From the NCBI GenBank assembly GCA_963580285.1, contig OY757010.1, forward strand, positions 72,506,738 to 72,570,737: a DNA stretch of 64,000 bases. The letters run 5' to 3'. Both the position numbers and the translations under genes were made by a program. The notes under the pieces were generated by a model, which was given only the letters and a program-made list of their open reading frames with translations, searched no databases and had not been told where the DNA came from. The DNA is from Lucinisca nassula. Lineage: Eukaryota > Mollusca > Bivalvia > Lucinida > Lucinidae. Shown one piece after another: positions 45,860 through 56,540 of the stretch (the stretch's first letter is position 1; every line of letters begins with the position of its first letter).

Positions 45860-46350
45860 AGTAGAAGTAAAACAAGGATCAGGAATTGATACAATTAACT
45901 CACTCCACCCATCAAAGACACCAAAGGGAAAGAAACACAAACATGAAGCGACCAGACCATAATGGAAACCTAAACAAAGGAAGGCCATAAGGGCAGTTAC
46001 TTTCCCACAAAATGGCCATCTAAAATCAAAAGACCAAAGTGATACACACAGTAAGTACCAAACAACAACATAAATAAACCGCCACGGAAGAACCGCCTTG
46101 GAACGGTCAGTGGAAAGAATTCCACTGGGGGGGCTTAAATCGATTTTACGTGGCAACAATCCTCTCCCTTACTTCCGTCGCGATTTAGACAAATAATTTG
46201 TTCAGTCCGCATGAAGACCTCCTAACTCATCATTGCAACATCTCCGTGCACACAAATAATCAAAGAACCACAGAGGTGAGACAACGGTGAGGACTCCACA
46301 GCAAGAAACCATTGAAATGCTGGAGCAAAAGAAAACCAACAGTTATACTC
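45860..46350 (-). repeat. Q repeat (interspersed family), near full 3' part
   Basis: Minus-strand copy. Its 3' end is at the left (aaaagtagaagtaaaacaag, that is cttgttttacttctactttt read on the minus strand). The rest matches 51625-52300 in inverse order. Other pieces are at 4545-4660, 5700-5810, 12715-12790 and 46905-47150. The constant 3' end is typical of a non-LTR retroposon; no ORF was found. Confidence 0.7.
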
Positions 46351-46519
46351 CGATGTTACCATGGCAGCAATGCCGCTGAAAGACAACAATGTTCAGTGAC
46401 CCTATTTCAGTCAGAATGTCGTCCAGTATTTCATAATTGAAGGAAAGACGTATTTTAATCAGTTTACGCCTCTGAACAATCCAGCCTCCTTTTGACTGAA
46501 GGTCTGCGAAATGTGTCTG
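46343..46519 (-). pseudogene. Possible exon remnant, fibrinogen-like (weak)
   Basis: After a good acceptor (ttcttttttgtttgcag, 46520-46536) the frame reads THFADLQSKGGWIVQRRK. GGWIVQRR resembles the GGWTVIQRR of fibrinogen-related domains, but downstream sequence does not follow that fold in one frame, and one expected residue is missing. It could equally be chance or a 5' untranslated exon of the SLC6 gene. Confidence 0.2.
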
Positions 46520-46904
46520 CAAACAAAAAAGAATCATCATATAATATTTGCATTGTAGAATGACTAAATTTAACTATCAGCATCTAATTCTCCAACTGCG
46601 GATTTGATATACTTCAGCTCATTTGCTGATTGAATGACTCTGGTTTTGGTTGATCTTTTGGCAAATATGCGCAAATTGTGGTGACCAAGTTACATGAAGA
46701 TGCAGAAAAGGTCAGTCGAGAGTCTGTGTTGAACCCGATGTGCCCACCCTTCTTGACAAGAGTGTAGAAGAAGAAGCTTGATTTACAAAGGAACCGTTAC
46801 ATTTATTATACCAAACATTGTCGCTGTTCAAAATATCTGACCTATAAGGTGTCAACTTGAAGTTAACCTTTCATTCAGTTCCTTCCATAAGTACGAATGC
46901 ATTT

Positions 46905-47150
46905 CCGCCAGAACGCCTGAAGGTAGGTGCCTGATGCTCTTGTCTCTGGTAGGGCTAACCAGAGCCTAACTATGGGTTTCCTTTGCTGAAGCATTCTAGC
47001 TATTCCATGCTGTTGAATCGTCGACGTTGTCTCATCTCATTCGTTTGATTTTATGTTCGCGGAGATGTTGCATTGATGAGCTAGAAATCCATTATGCAGA
47101 CTGAACAACTTATGGGTTTTAACCAAGACAACCAATGATGAGGATTGAGG
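46905..47150 (+). repeat. Q repeat fragment
   Basis: ctgatgctcttgtctctgg, then gttcgcggagatgttgcat and gactgaacaacttat match the Q family. Confidence 0.7.
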
Positions 47151-47690
47151 CCACCTTAAATCAATTAAAGTGTCCATCCCGAACCCCAACATCCGTAAAA
47201 CTTCTTACTGACCCCATTCCAAGGTGTTTTGAATGGGAGGTGCGAGGTATTTTGTATAGGTTCCTAATCATTGCGTACACTCTGTTTGTCAAATTATGAT
47301 AACTCCTGATGGCTTGACATAGAAAGCCCTTTTGGCAAATCTGTATGGGACAATTGGGGTGGTTGGGTGAGGCAAAGGTGGCGTTACCTTGCGTCAATAG
47401 GGCGTCCAACTGATATTGGCTTACAGCTGGACAAGACCTGCTGTTCTTTGAACAGGTAATGGTAGAGGGGGAATACTGTTATTTCTTCTGTTTCTGCACT
47501 TATATTTATTTTCCTCTTTCTCTTCTGTCCCTCACTTTCATCTGTTCTACTATCTCTTCTATCGCTTTTCTCTGGGAGAGGACACAGAATGATCAACAAG
47601 GGTGGCCGTGCCTTTAAACCCAAACAATCAATATATGGGACAAATATCAGTAAAAGGAAGTAGTGAAAAAGTAGACGAAGAACAGGTTAA
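47151..47690. other. Nothing recognised
   Basis: No element or exon could be supported here. Confidence 0.35.
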
Positions 47691-47696
47691 TTAGTG

Positions 47697-47965
47697 CATC
47701 ACGTGAACAAGTCCATGAAATGAAGACCCCTAAACCCAACTTTATATAGAGAAAACTGGGATTTAAGGGGTAAACATTATTTTTCTTATTTCTGTTCCAA
47801 GACATAGGTTGTGGGTACTCGTTAGAACCGCCTGATGCGGCAATAACGAGCACCCTCAACCTATGTTTTGAACATTTATAACAAACATATCAAGGATTTA
47901 AATCAGAAAAGTAGCCATTATGGAGATGTGAAAAATGCGCTATGTCGCAAGGGTGAGTTATCGAA
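47697..47965. mobile_element. MITE-1 (type B) copy
   Basis: aacaagtccatgaaatg to cgctatgtcgcaaggg; the central hairpin is reduced to ccgcctgatgcggc. Confidence 0.85.
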
Positions 47966-49445
47966 ATGTGTGACAAGAGACACAGGATAATTAAGAGCTA
48001 GTGGCGAATAGAGGGACAAGGTTATCGAAGGCAGGTTGTCTAATGAAAAGGTAGAAAGTAAGTGCAGGTGACATCTTAAGATGCACGTTTACAGGAAGAA
48101 TGTTTAAGGGGTGGCTTTACATTACATTAAAGCTCGGTTACAATTTATTTTTAATCGTGCGACTTACCAGAAAATAAGGCACCCGGTAAGATTTCAATAG
48201 AGACCTTGTAGTGGCCAGTAACATTTACGTGTTTAAAATATAATACTGTCGACGTGAGTTTGGGAGCCTTCAGCACAAACTGGAAATTTGGATAATGAAT
48301 CTTGGAATATAAATGTATTTATTAAATGTTGATAGATTCAAGTCACCAGTTTAGAGAATCACTAGATAGTTCATCGCTGACAAATATGCTTGTTGATGTA
48401 TATTCCCCTCACTAAATAAAAACCAGAAGGAAATGGTCACCAGTAATTTTTCAAAAATATATCTGTTGGCCCCTGTTATGATTCATCTGTGACCAGCCGT
48501 AAAATAATTTATTTTATGTATGTTTTAATATGGATTTTTATCACGATCTGTGAGACAGCAAGAAAAACCAGCAAAAGGGTCCATAGGTATCTGAGTCCCT
48601 TGTTCATGCCCAGATTGACACAGAGTCATCAAGTTTCACATGCATGTGCAAAAATAACCGCCCTGTATACTGACGAAAAAGAAATTGTTTCAAAAAATAC
48701 TAAAAATCCGTTAGAGCAAAAAATGTGTAAAATTTACCAAATTTCTGGGGGTAAAATTTCAATGGTCAAAATTTATGGTAACACCGGATGTAGTTACGTC
48801 ATATTATGAATTTTGGTATATTTGAGTATTGACAAATATTTTGGTTGATGCAATAAATCAACATTCAGTTGGAAGCGCAAGCTACACATAACTAAACTTA
48901 ATCCAACTATTCCATTCGCATGGGGGTGGGTGTAAAGTCATAGAGTTTTTAACCCCTTTTCCCCACCAGATATGCTAAATAATCACATGTCACATAGGTT
49001 AGGCTTCTATCTCAATGAAACAGCACAAACAAAGCGTGAAAATTTTGGGTGCATTAAATGTTCCGAAATCTGGTCTCAAATCCCGGACTATTTGAAAATA
49101 ATGATATTTTATGGATTAAAATAATTCCTATCCATATAATATTACTTTCCAGCGATTTTGCTAGACGTTGCACAACCATTTGAATGACCTACGGTGGTGT
49201 TCAAGTATGATTAAAATACAAAAAGAAGGAAAACGAATCCACTCTACTAACCTCAATATGCCCTACTGGCCCAAAGTATCTGTGGGTAAACCAGGTTATA
49301 TTACCATATAATATGTCATGGGTCCAAACCACACGCTGGCTCCACAAATAGAAGCCCATTTAAGCTTCAGGGGAGCAGTTCCTCAATCTCTCTTCCATCG
49401 ATAAATGCATGCTTTCAACGTCTTACGCATTGACACGACGTAAGC
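47966..49445. other. Longest stretch without recognised elements
   Basis: About 1.5 kb of AT-rich sequence; I looked for exons on both strands and found none I would defend. Confidence 0.4.
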
Positions 49446-49454
49446 CATATAATA

Positions 49455-49617
49455 TGGAACAGTATTTAGGTAAAAACTCAATTATGCAACATTGAGATTG
49501 CAATATGCAATTTTGATATTCTGTTATGCTATATTTATGGAACAGGATTTAGGTAAAAACTCAATTATGCAACATTGAGATTGCAATATGCAATTTTGAT
49601 ATTCTGTTATGCTATAT
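49455..49617. repeat. ~84-bp tandem pair
   Basis: tatggaacagtatttagg and tatggaacaggatttagg start two nearly identical units containing aaaaactcaattatgcaac. An inverted diverged copy is at 56125-56185. Confidence 0.85.
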
Positions 49618-49639
49618 TCAGTTACAATTGTGCAAAATA

Positions 49640-50190
49640 TTCCGCTTCTGCTTCTTCTAGTTCTCATTATTCTCGTTAAGTGGCGCTGTGATCGTTTTTC
49701 CGTAAACGTCCGCCTGTATTCGGAAGATACCAAAAAGAATCTGCAAGCGTATCGGTGACACGGAGGAGTGAAAGAAACGAGAGAACTATATTTTTGGCAT
49801 AAAACGGACGATTTGGGGACATTACACCCTTGCCGATAAAATCATTTACACATAATTTTTATTTTATATGTCAGACCAGGAATCAGCTTTGCTGTGTTTG
49901 TTTTGTGTCCATGTTTTATCTAAATATATCGCAAATGTGTTCAGGCCATTGCACCTCTAAAATATAAATTTGTTGTAAATACTTATAATAATTTTGTATG
50001 GCACAGAGAGGCTCCTCTCCAATGTCGTGTAAACCTTGGTGAGACTGCTCCTTTATGATCACCTGAAACATAGTTACAACTCTCTTTTGTGAAAATGCTT
50101 TCAGATGAGAAACGACTTACGTTCCCTCTAACATTTATTTCTGATTTAGGGCATATCCAACGGAATTCTAAAACTAGGCATTTTGGTTCT
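49640..50190. other. Nothing recognised
   Basis: No element or exon could be supported. Confidence 0.35.
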
Positions 50191-50196
50191 GTTATT

Positions 50197-50452
50197 TGAT
50201 TTGATGTTTAACGTCACCTTCAACACAGTATAGATCATTTTGGAGACGTTGCTTCCACTTTTGTGGGACTTTTACCCGACACTGAGATGAAATGACATCT
50301 CCAAGCCCTGTCGCCCAATGAAACCAATAGGGTTTGTAAGCACCGCTTTGGCTCGGTAGACTTAGATCCTCTAAGCGGTTTACCAGTACTGGTGTGCGGG
50401 TCGGTTTCAGTTCATGCAGCCCATCTATTTCTTCAAGCCCCGATGGCCGGGG
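50197..50452 (-). mobile_element. R-SINE copy
   Basis: From the tail tttgatttgatgtttaacg at the left to ccccgatggccgggggtc at the right; a short internal deletion is present near 50340. Confidence 0.85.
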
Positions 50453-50608
50453 GTCTGATTCCCAGTTTGTTTTGTCACATGTTTATATAGATGTTCGTAA
50501 CTGTTTGTGTTAAATGCATTCATTAATTTATAAGAAAATAGAAAACTATCTGACTTTTTATACTAGATTTTTGGCTTCAAGTGACAAAACGCAAAGGTTT
50601 CCACTTTT

Positions 50609-53600
50609 TAGCTCACCGTTACGTAGTGACGAGGTGAGCTTTTGGGATCACTTTTCGTCCGTCGTCCGTCGTCAGTCCGTGCGTGCGTCCGTGCGTCCGT
50701 AAACAATTTCTTCAAACGACATCTCCTCGTAAACCACTGATCGGATTTTGACCAAACTTCACAGGAATGGTGGTCCCCTTTCAAAGTTGTTCAAATGGTT
50801 CCGGTCCGTTGCACATCTAGGTCATAGGAGCCAAAAATAGATTTTTTTTTCACCAAAAATTTAAAAAATCTTCTTCTCTGAAACCACAATATCTTTGATA
50901 TTTGGTATGAAGCTTCATCTAGTGGACCCCTACCAAGATTGTTCAAATTATAGTGCTGGGACCAAAAATGCCCACGCTCCGGGGCCCTTTGGTTTTACAT
51001 GGGCTTATATAGGGAAAATCTTTAAAAATCTTCTTCTCTGAAACCGTAAGGCCCAGGTCTTTGATATTTGGTATGAAGCTTCATCTAGTGGACCCCTACC
51101 AAGATTGTCCAAATTATAGTGCTGGGGCCAAAAATGCCCCCGCTCTGGGGCCCTTTGGTTTTACATGGGCTTATATAGGGAAAATCTGTAAAAATCTTCT
51201 TCTCTGAAACCGCAAAGCCCAGTTCTTTGATATTTGGTATGAAGCTTCATCTAGGGGACCCTTACCAAGATTGTTCAAATTATAGTGCTGGGGCCAAAAA
51301 TGCCCCCGCCCCGGGGCCCTTTGGTTTTACATGGGCTTAAATAGGAAAAATATTTAAAAATCTTCTTCTCTGAAACCGCAAGGCCTAGGTCTTTGATATT
51401 TGGTATGAAGCTTCACCTAGTGGACCCCTACCAAGATTGTTCATATTATAGCCCTGGGGCCAAAAATGCCCCTGCTCGGGGGGCCCTTTGGTTTTACATG
51501 GGCTTATATATGGAAAATCTTGAAAAATCTTCTTCTCTGAAACCGCAAGGCCCAGGTCTTTGATATTTGGTATGAGGCTTCTTTGATATTTGGTATGAGG
51601 TATGATATTATACGACAGACTGCATGCATGGTAGTTAACCCAATCACGGTTGGCAACTTTGCTTCCCTCTTTAATTGCACGCCGGTGGGTCAGGCCTCAG
51701 ATTCTATGACGGCTCCAACGTAAAGGCTTATTGAGAATTAGAGAGATCTAATTCAAGGTAATGTTGGTTGGTGCCTGATGCTCTGTCTCTGGTCGGGCTC
51801 ATCGGAGTCTAACTGTTGGTTTTCTTTTGCTCCAGCATTTCAGTGGTTCTTGCTGTCGAGTCCTCACCGTTGTCTCACCTCTGTGGTTCTTTGATTTTTG
51901 TGTTCACGGAGATGTTGCACTGATGAGTTAGGAGGCCTTCATGCGGACTGAACAAATTATTTGTCTAAATCGCGACGGAGGTAAGGGCGAGGATTGTGGC
52001 CGCGTGGGGTCGATTTAAGCCCCCCAGTGGAAATCTTCCACTGACCGTTCCAAGGCGGCTCTTCTGTGGCGATTTATTTTATGTTGTTGTTTGTTACTTA
52101 CTGTGTGTATCACTTGTGTCTTTTAGTTTCGGATGACCATATGGCCATTTTGTGGGAAAGTGACTGTCCTTGTGGCCTTCCTTTGTTTGGGTTTCCATTA
52201 TGGTCTGGTCGCTTAATGTTTGTATTTCTTTCCCTTTGGTGTCTTTTATGGGTGGAGTAAGTTAATTGTATCAATTCCTGATCTTTGTTTTACTTCTACT
52301 TTTCATCTTGTGGACCCCTACGAAGATTGTTCAAATTATAGTACACGGGCCAAAAATGCCCCCGCCCCGGGACCCTTTGATTTTTCATAGGCTTTTATAG
52401 GGAAAATCTCTAAAAATTTTCTTCTCTGAAACCGTAAGAGCCATGTTTTTGATATTTGGTATGAAGCTTCATCTAGGGGACCCTTACCAAGATTGTTCAA
52501 ATTATAGTGCTGGGGCCAAAAATGCCCCCGCCCCGGGGCCCTTTGGTTTTACATGGGCTTAAATAGGAAAAATATTTAAAAATCTTCTTCTCTGAAACCG
52601 CAAGGCCTAGGTCTTTGATATTTGGTATGAAGCTTCGCCTAGTGGACCCCTACCAAGACTGTTCATATTATAGCCCTGGGGCCAAAAATGCCCCTGCTCG
52701 GGGGCCCTTTGGTTTTACATGGGCTTATATATGGAAAATCTTGAAAAATCTTCTTCTCTGAAACCGCAAGGCCCAGGTCTTTGATATTTGGTATGAGGCT
52801 TCATCTTGTGGACCCCTACGAAGATTGTTCAAATTATAGTGCACGGGCCAAAAATGCCCCCGCCCCGGGACCCTTTGATTTTTCATAGGCTTTTATAGGG
52901 AAAATCTTTAAAAATTTTCTTCTCTGAAACCGTAAGGGCCATGTTTTTGATATTTGGTATGAAGCTTCATCTAGTGGACCCCTACCAAGATTGTTCAAAT
53001 TATATTGATGGGGCCAAAAATGCCCCCGCCCCGGGGCCTTTTGGTTTTACATGGGCATATATAGGGAAAATCTTTAAAAATCTTCTTCTCTGAAACCGCA
53101 AGGCCCAGGTCTTTGATATTTGGTATGAAGCTATACCTAGTGGACCCCTACCAAGATTGTTCAAATTATAGTTCTGGGGCCAAAAATGCACACGCCCGAG
53201 ACCCTTTGGTTTTACATAGGCTTATATAGGGAAATCTTAAAAAATCTTCTTCTCTGAAACAACATGTCCCAGGTCTTTGATATTTGGTATGAAGCTTCAC
53301 CTAGTGGACCCCTATCAAGATTGTTCAAATTATAGCCCACGGGCCAAAAATGCTCCCGCTCCAGGGCCATTTGGTTTTACATAGACTTATATGGGGAAAA
53401 TCTTGAAAAATTTTGTCTCTGAATTCACAAGGCCTAGGTCTTTGATATTTGGTATGGAGCTTCATCTAGTGGACCTCTACCAAGATTGTTCAAATTATAG
53501 CCCCTGCCCTGGGGCACTTTGGTTTTACATAGACTTATATATAGAGATAATCTTTGGAAATCTTCTTCTCTGAAACAGCAAGACCTAGGTCTTTGATATT

Positions 53601-53974
53601 TGGTGTGAAGCTTCATCTAGTGGACCTCTATCAAGATTCTTTAAATTATAGCTCTGAGGCCAAAAATGTCCCCGCCCCGGGGCCATTTGGTTTTACATAG
53701 GCTATGTAGGGAATATCTTTAAAAAATGGTCTCTGAAACCCCAAGGCCCAGGTCTTTGATATTTGGTGTGTAGCTTCATCTAGTGAACCTTTGCCAAGAT
53801 TGTTCAAATTATAGGCTTTGTTGATATTTGGTATGAAGCTTCACCTTTTTAGACCTCCCTCAACATTATGCACATTGTAGCCCTGGGGTCAATAATGGCC
53901 CTCCCAGAGGCCCACTTGTAACTCTATCATATGGGTCAGGTGAGCGATCCAGGGCCATCATGGCCCTCTTGTTT
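50609..53974 (+). mobile_element. Long tandem-array element B
   Basis: It opens with a hairpin pairing TAGCTCACCG and GGTGAGCT around ttacgtagtgacga, then gtccgtgcgtgcgtccg simple sequence. A conserved leader comes next (acatctcctcgtaaaccac, then ttgaccaaacttcacagg). About 17 units of roughly 167 bp follow (cttcttctctgaaaccgc, then tttgatatttggtatgaagc). It closes with caggtgagcgatccagggcc and atcatggccctcttgttt. The leader resembles the 143-bp unit of element A, so arrays may grow from such leader segments. A Q repeat interrupts it at 51605-52305. Confidence 0.87.
51605..52305 (+). repeat. Q repeat, longest copy, inside element B
   Basis: It splits the 167-bp array and ends with gatctttgttttacttctac and a T-rich tail. 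It gives the reference order for the fragments elsewhere in the window. No ORF of note; function unknown. Confidence 0.75.
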
Positions 53975-54060
53975 GAGAAAAACACAACGCGCAGCAAATT
54001 CTTTCATACCGGAGTGCAGGTGGAAAACCCGCACCTGCAACAATGTAACATATCAAGCGC

Positions 54061-54220
54061 TGGAAGCCTCTGTGGTGTAGTGGTTATGCTACTCGCCTCA
54101 TTAACCAGGGATCGCAGGATCGACCCCGGCTTCTCCAGAATTTCGGATGAGTCTTTAAACCCAGGTCCCATCTCCGTATGACCTTAGCTGTTGTCGAGAC
54201 GTAAAACTAAAAACGCACTC
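54061..54220 (+). mobile_element. T-SINE, plus strand
   Basis: The head has gtggtgtagtggttatgc (box A) and ggatcgcaggatcgacccc (box B), then the body cttctccagaatttcggatg and the end gacgtaaaactaaaaac. The 13-bp direct repeats ACATATCAAGCGC and ACATACCAAGCGC (54048-54060, 54221-54233) flank it. Confidence 0.92.
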
Positions 54221-54254
54221 ACATACCAAGCGCATCCCACCATAAAATAACATC

Positions 54255-54269
54255 TTTATAATTCTTACA

Positions 54270-54301
<32 letters not shown>

Positions 54302-54535
54302 TGATCCCCACTTTTATAGGGTAAAACTGGGATTGACAGGAGTAAACATTATTTTTCTCATTTCTACTCCAAAATATAGATTGTGGGTACTCGTTAAAAT
54401 GGGATCGAAGAGGCGCTTCTAACGTGTACCCAACATGTATATTTTAAGCAACAGTCAGAAAAAAATCATCACGACTTTTCATCTTTCAATTTTTGTTGTT
54501 GTATTTTTCGGCGGTAAAATGTTTATGCCCCCGGT
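54255..54535. mobile_element. MITE-1 (type A) copy with (C)n(CA)n edge
   Basis: After a C run and CA run (54269-54300) the backbone ccccacttttatagggt, a damaged hairpin and attttcggcggtaaaatg are present. Confidence 0.75.
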
Positions 54536-54753
54536 ATCTAAGATTCTGGGGGGGGCATATAGTTTTTGGTCTGTCCGTCTGTATGTCCGTTTGTCTGTTT
54601 GTCCGTTTGTCCGTCTGCAAAAACTTTAACATTGGGCATAACTTTTGAATGGTAAGTGGTACAGCTTTCATACTTCACATGTGCATTCCTTGTCACAAGA
54701 CCTTTCAAGAGGTACCATAAATTTTGACCTCGTGACCTTCACCTTGCGCTGTC

Positions 54754-54789
<36 letters not shown>

Positions 54790-54790
54790 T
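54525..54790 (+). mobile_element. Short element with CCCCCGG ends and GTCCGT run
   Basis: tgcccccggtatctaagattc to gggggcatttgtgtttcac, containing a ctgtccgtctgtatgtccg run. It resembles small elements common in bivalve genomes, as far as I recall. Confidence 0.55.
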
Positions 54791-55830
54791 TTTCTGGATT
54801 CTGTAAACTTTAATAATAAGTAAATAAATAAATAAATAAATAAATAGATAATGTCGTTAAGTTCCGCCAGGTAAACCTGGGTACGCTGTACGCGGTCTAA
54901 CTGTAATAAAACAAGAAGAAAAAAAAACTTTGGTGTAGACCTAATACATGGAAATACATGTAAGTACAAAATGGTTTGGATTCAGCCACTCCATTTGCCA
55001 AATCGTTACATGTAGAACTTGAAGAAATATGTAGTAGGCTGGTTAAGACTGTCGCGACACTAGCTCAGCAAGGTTTTGCTGGCTGAAGACAGACGGACGA
55101 ACTGACAGACGACCAGCTAATATTTTCGCGTTGTGATTCTGTTGGATGAAAGCTATCCTGCCCCAGTCTAACTTATGAAGACAGACAGACGGACATATGA
55201 ATAGGACAGCTGTCATTGTGACCACAGGTGCGTTTCTATGGTTGTGGGTCGGGGCTGAGAATGAGTAAGTACTGTTCATGTTAATGGATGAAGTATTACA
55301 TCAGAATTACAATGGGAATTGGGGAACTAGTTGTTGTTTTCCAAATTCCCCGTGTGGTCAGCTCCCAGGGAACGAATCCCCGTTGCCGGTGAACAGAGAG
55401 ACAAACTGGTTTTGAAGGTAAACGGGCGTCATAAGCACATAGGGGTTACCCCACCGCTCGGCGATACGCTGTGCGGACATATACATACTTCTATAATATC
55501 CAAACATTTGAGTTTTGAGTGAGGTTGCAATTAGTAAATAATATCTTTATAAGTAACACCTCAGAAGGGTCAGATTTATGAAAATTGTATGAATTAATCA
55601 ATTTTAACAATAATTGCTCATTTCAAATCCACGGATTCGGCACAGACTAATCCCTCATGGTAATTTAGTAAATGTTCAACGATAGAGTATTTTCCCCTTC
55701 GCCAAACAAGTATTAACTTTTAAATAAAAATCCTGTTTCTCATAAATAAGGAACCGCGCTGTAAAATTTATTTTAAAGATGCAAACGTACACAGTATTGT
55801 AAATAACCGAATTATTGAATAGCTGGATAA
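54791..55830. other. Unassigned
   Basis: Holds an (AAAT)n run near 54818-54850 and gacagacggacg runs near 55090 and 55180. No exon or clear element. Confidence 0.4.
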
Positions 55831-55833
55831 AAT

Positions 55834-56190
55834 TTATCGCTGCTGGCTTGAATTTGGCCCCTGGAAAAGCGAATGCGATCTTCTCAAACGGACGCTTGTC
55901 ATCGGAAAAAATACGGCAAATCCACGGACATTACCGAACGTTACCGTCACCTCAATGACTGGTACCCCGTCTAACCACAGCAGAATCGAAACTGAATAAT
56001 GCAAAATAGGACGTCCAAATGCCATATTTAAATACAAAGGTCTCAAAGTAGAATGTGCATGTTGCATATTCGAATAAAGTAGAAAGATATGGAAAGGTTC
56101 ATAATGCAAAATGCGGTTTCAACAATTCATATTGTAATTGCACATTGCATAATTGAGTTTTTACCTTAATACTGTTCCATAATATAACAA
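55834..56190. other. Piece related to 49455-49617
   Basis: 56125-56185 is the inverted, diverged form of the 84-bp unit. 55920-55945 holds the motif GTAACGTTCGGTAATGTCCG on the minus strand. Confidence 0.5.
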
Positions 56191-56239
56191 CGGGCTTCGG
56201 TCCCGAAGAAAGTTACTGTTTACTGAAGTTGAGAATTTG

Positions 56240-56540
56240 TTTGTTTAATCTAAGGTTTAACGTTCCCGTCAACACTATATAGGTCATTTTGGAGACGTTG
56301 CTTCCACTTTTGTGGGCCTTTTACCCGACATTGAGATGAAATGACATCTCAAGCCCTGTCGTCCAATGAAACCAATAGGGTTCATAAACATGGACGGTCC
56401 GACACGCACCGCTTTGCCGGGGCAGGTCACTTAGATCGTCTAAGTGGTGTTCAAGTACTCGTGTGTGGTCGGTTTCAGCTCTGTGTGGAAGCATCATGCA
56501 GCCCATCTATTTCTTCAAGCCCCGATGGGCGGGGGCCGTC
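56240..56540 (-). mobile_element. R-SINE, near full length
   Basis: Tail tttaatctaaggtttaacg at the left; head ccccgatgggcgggggcc at the right. Confidence 0.87.
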
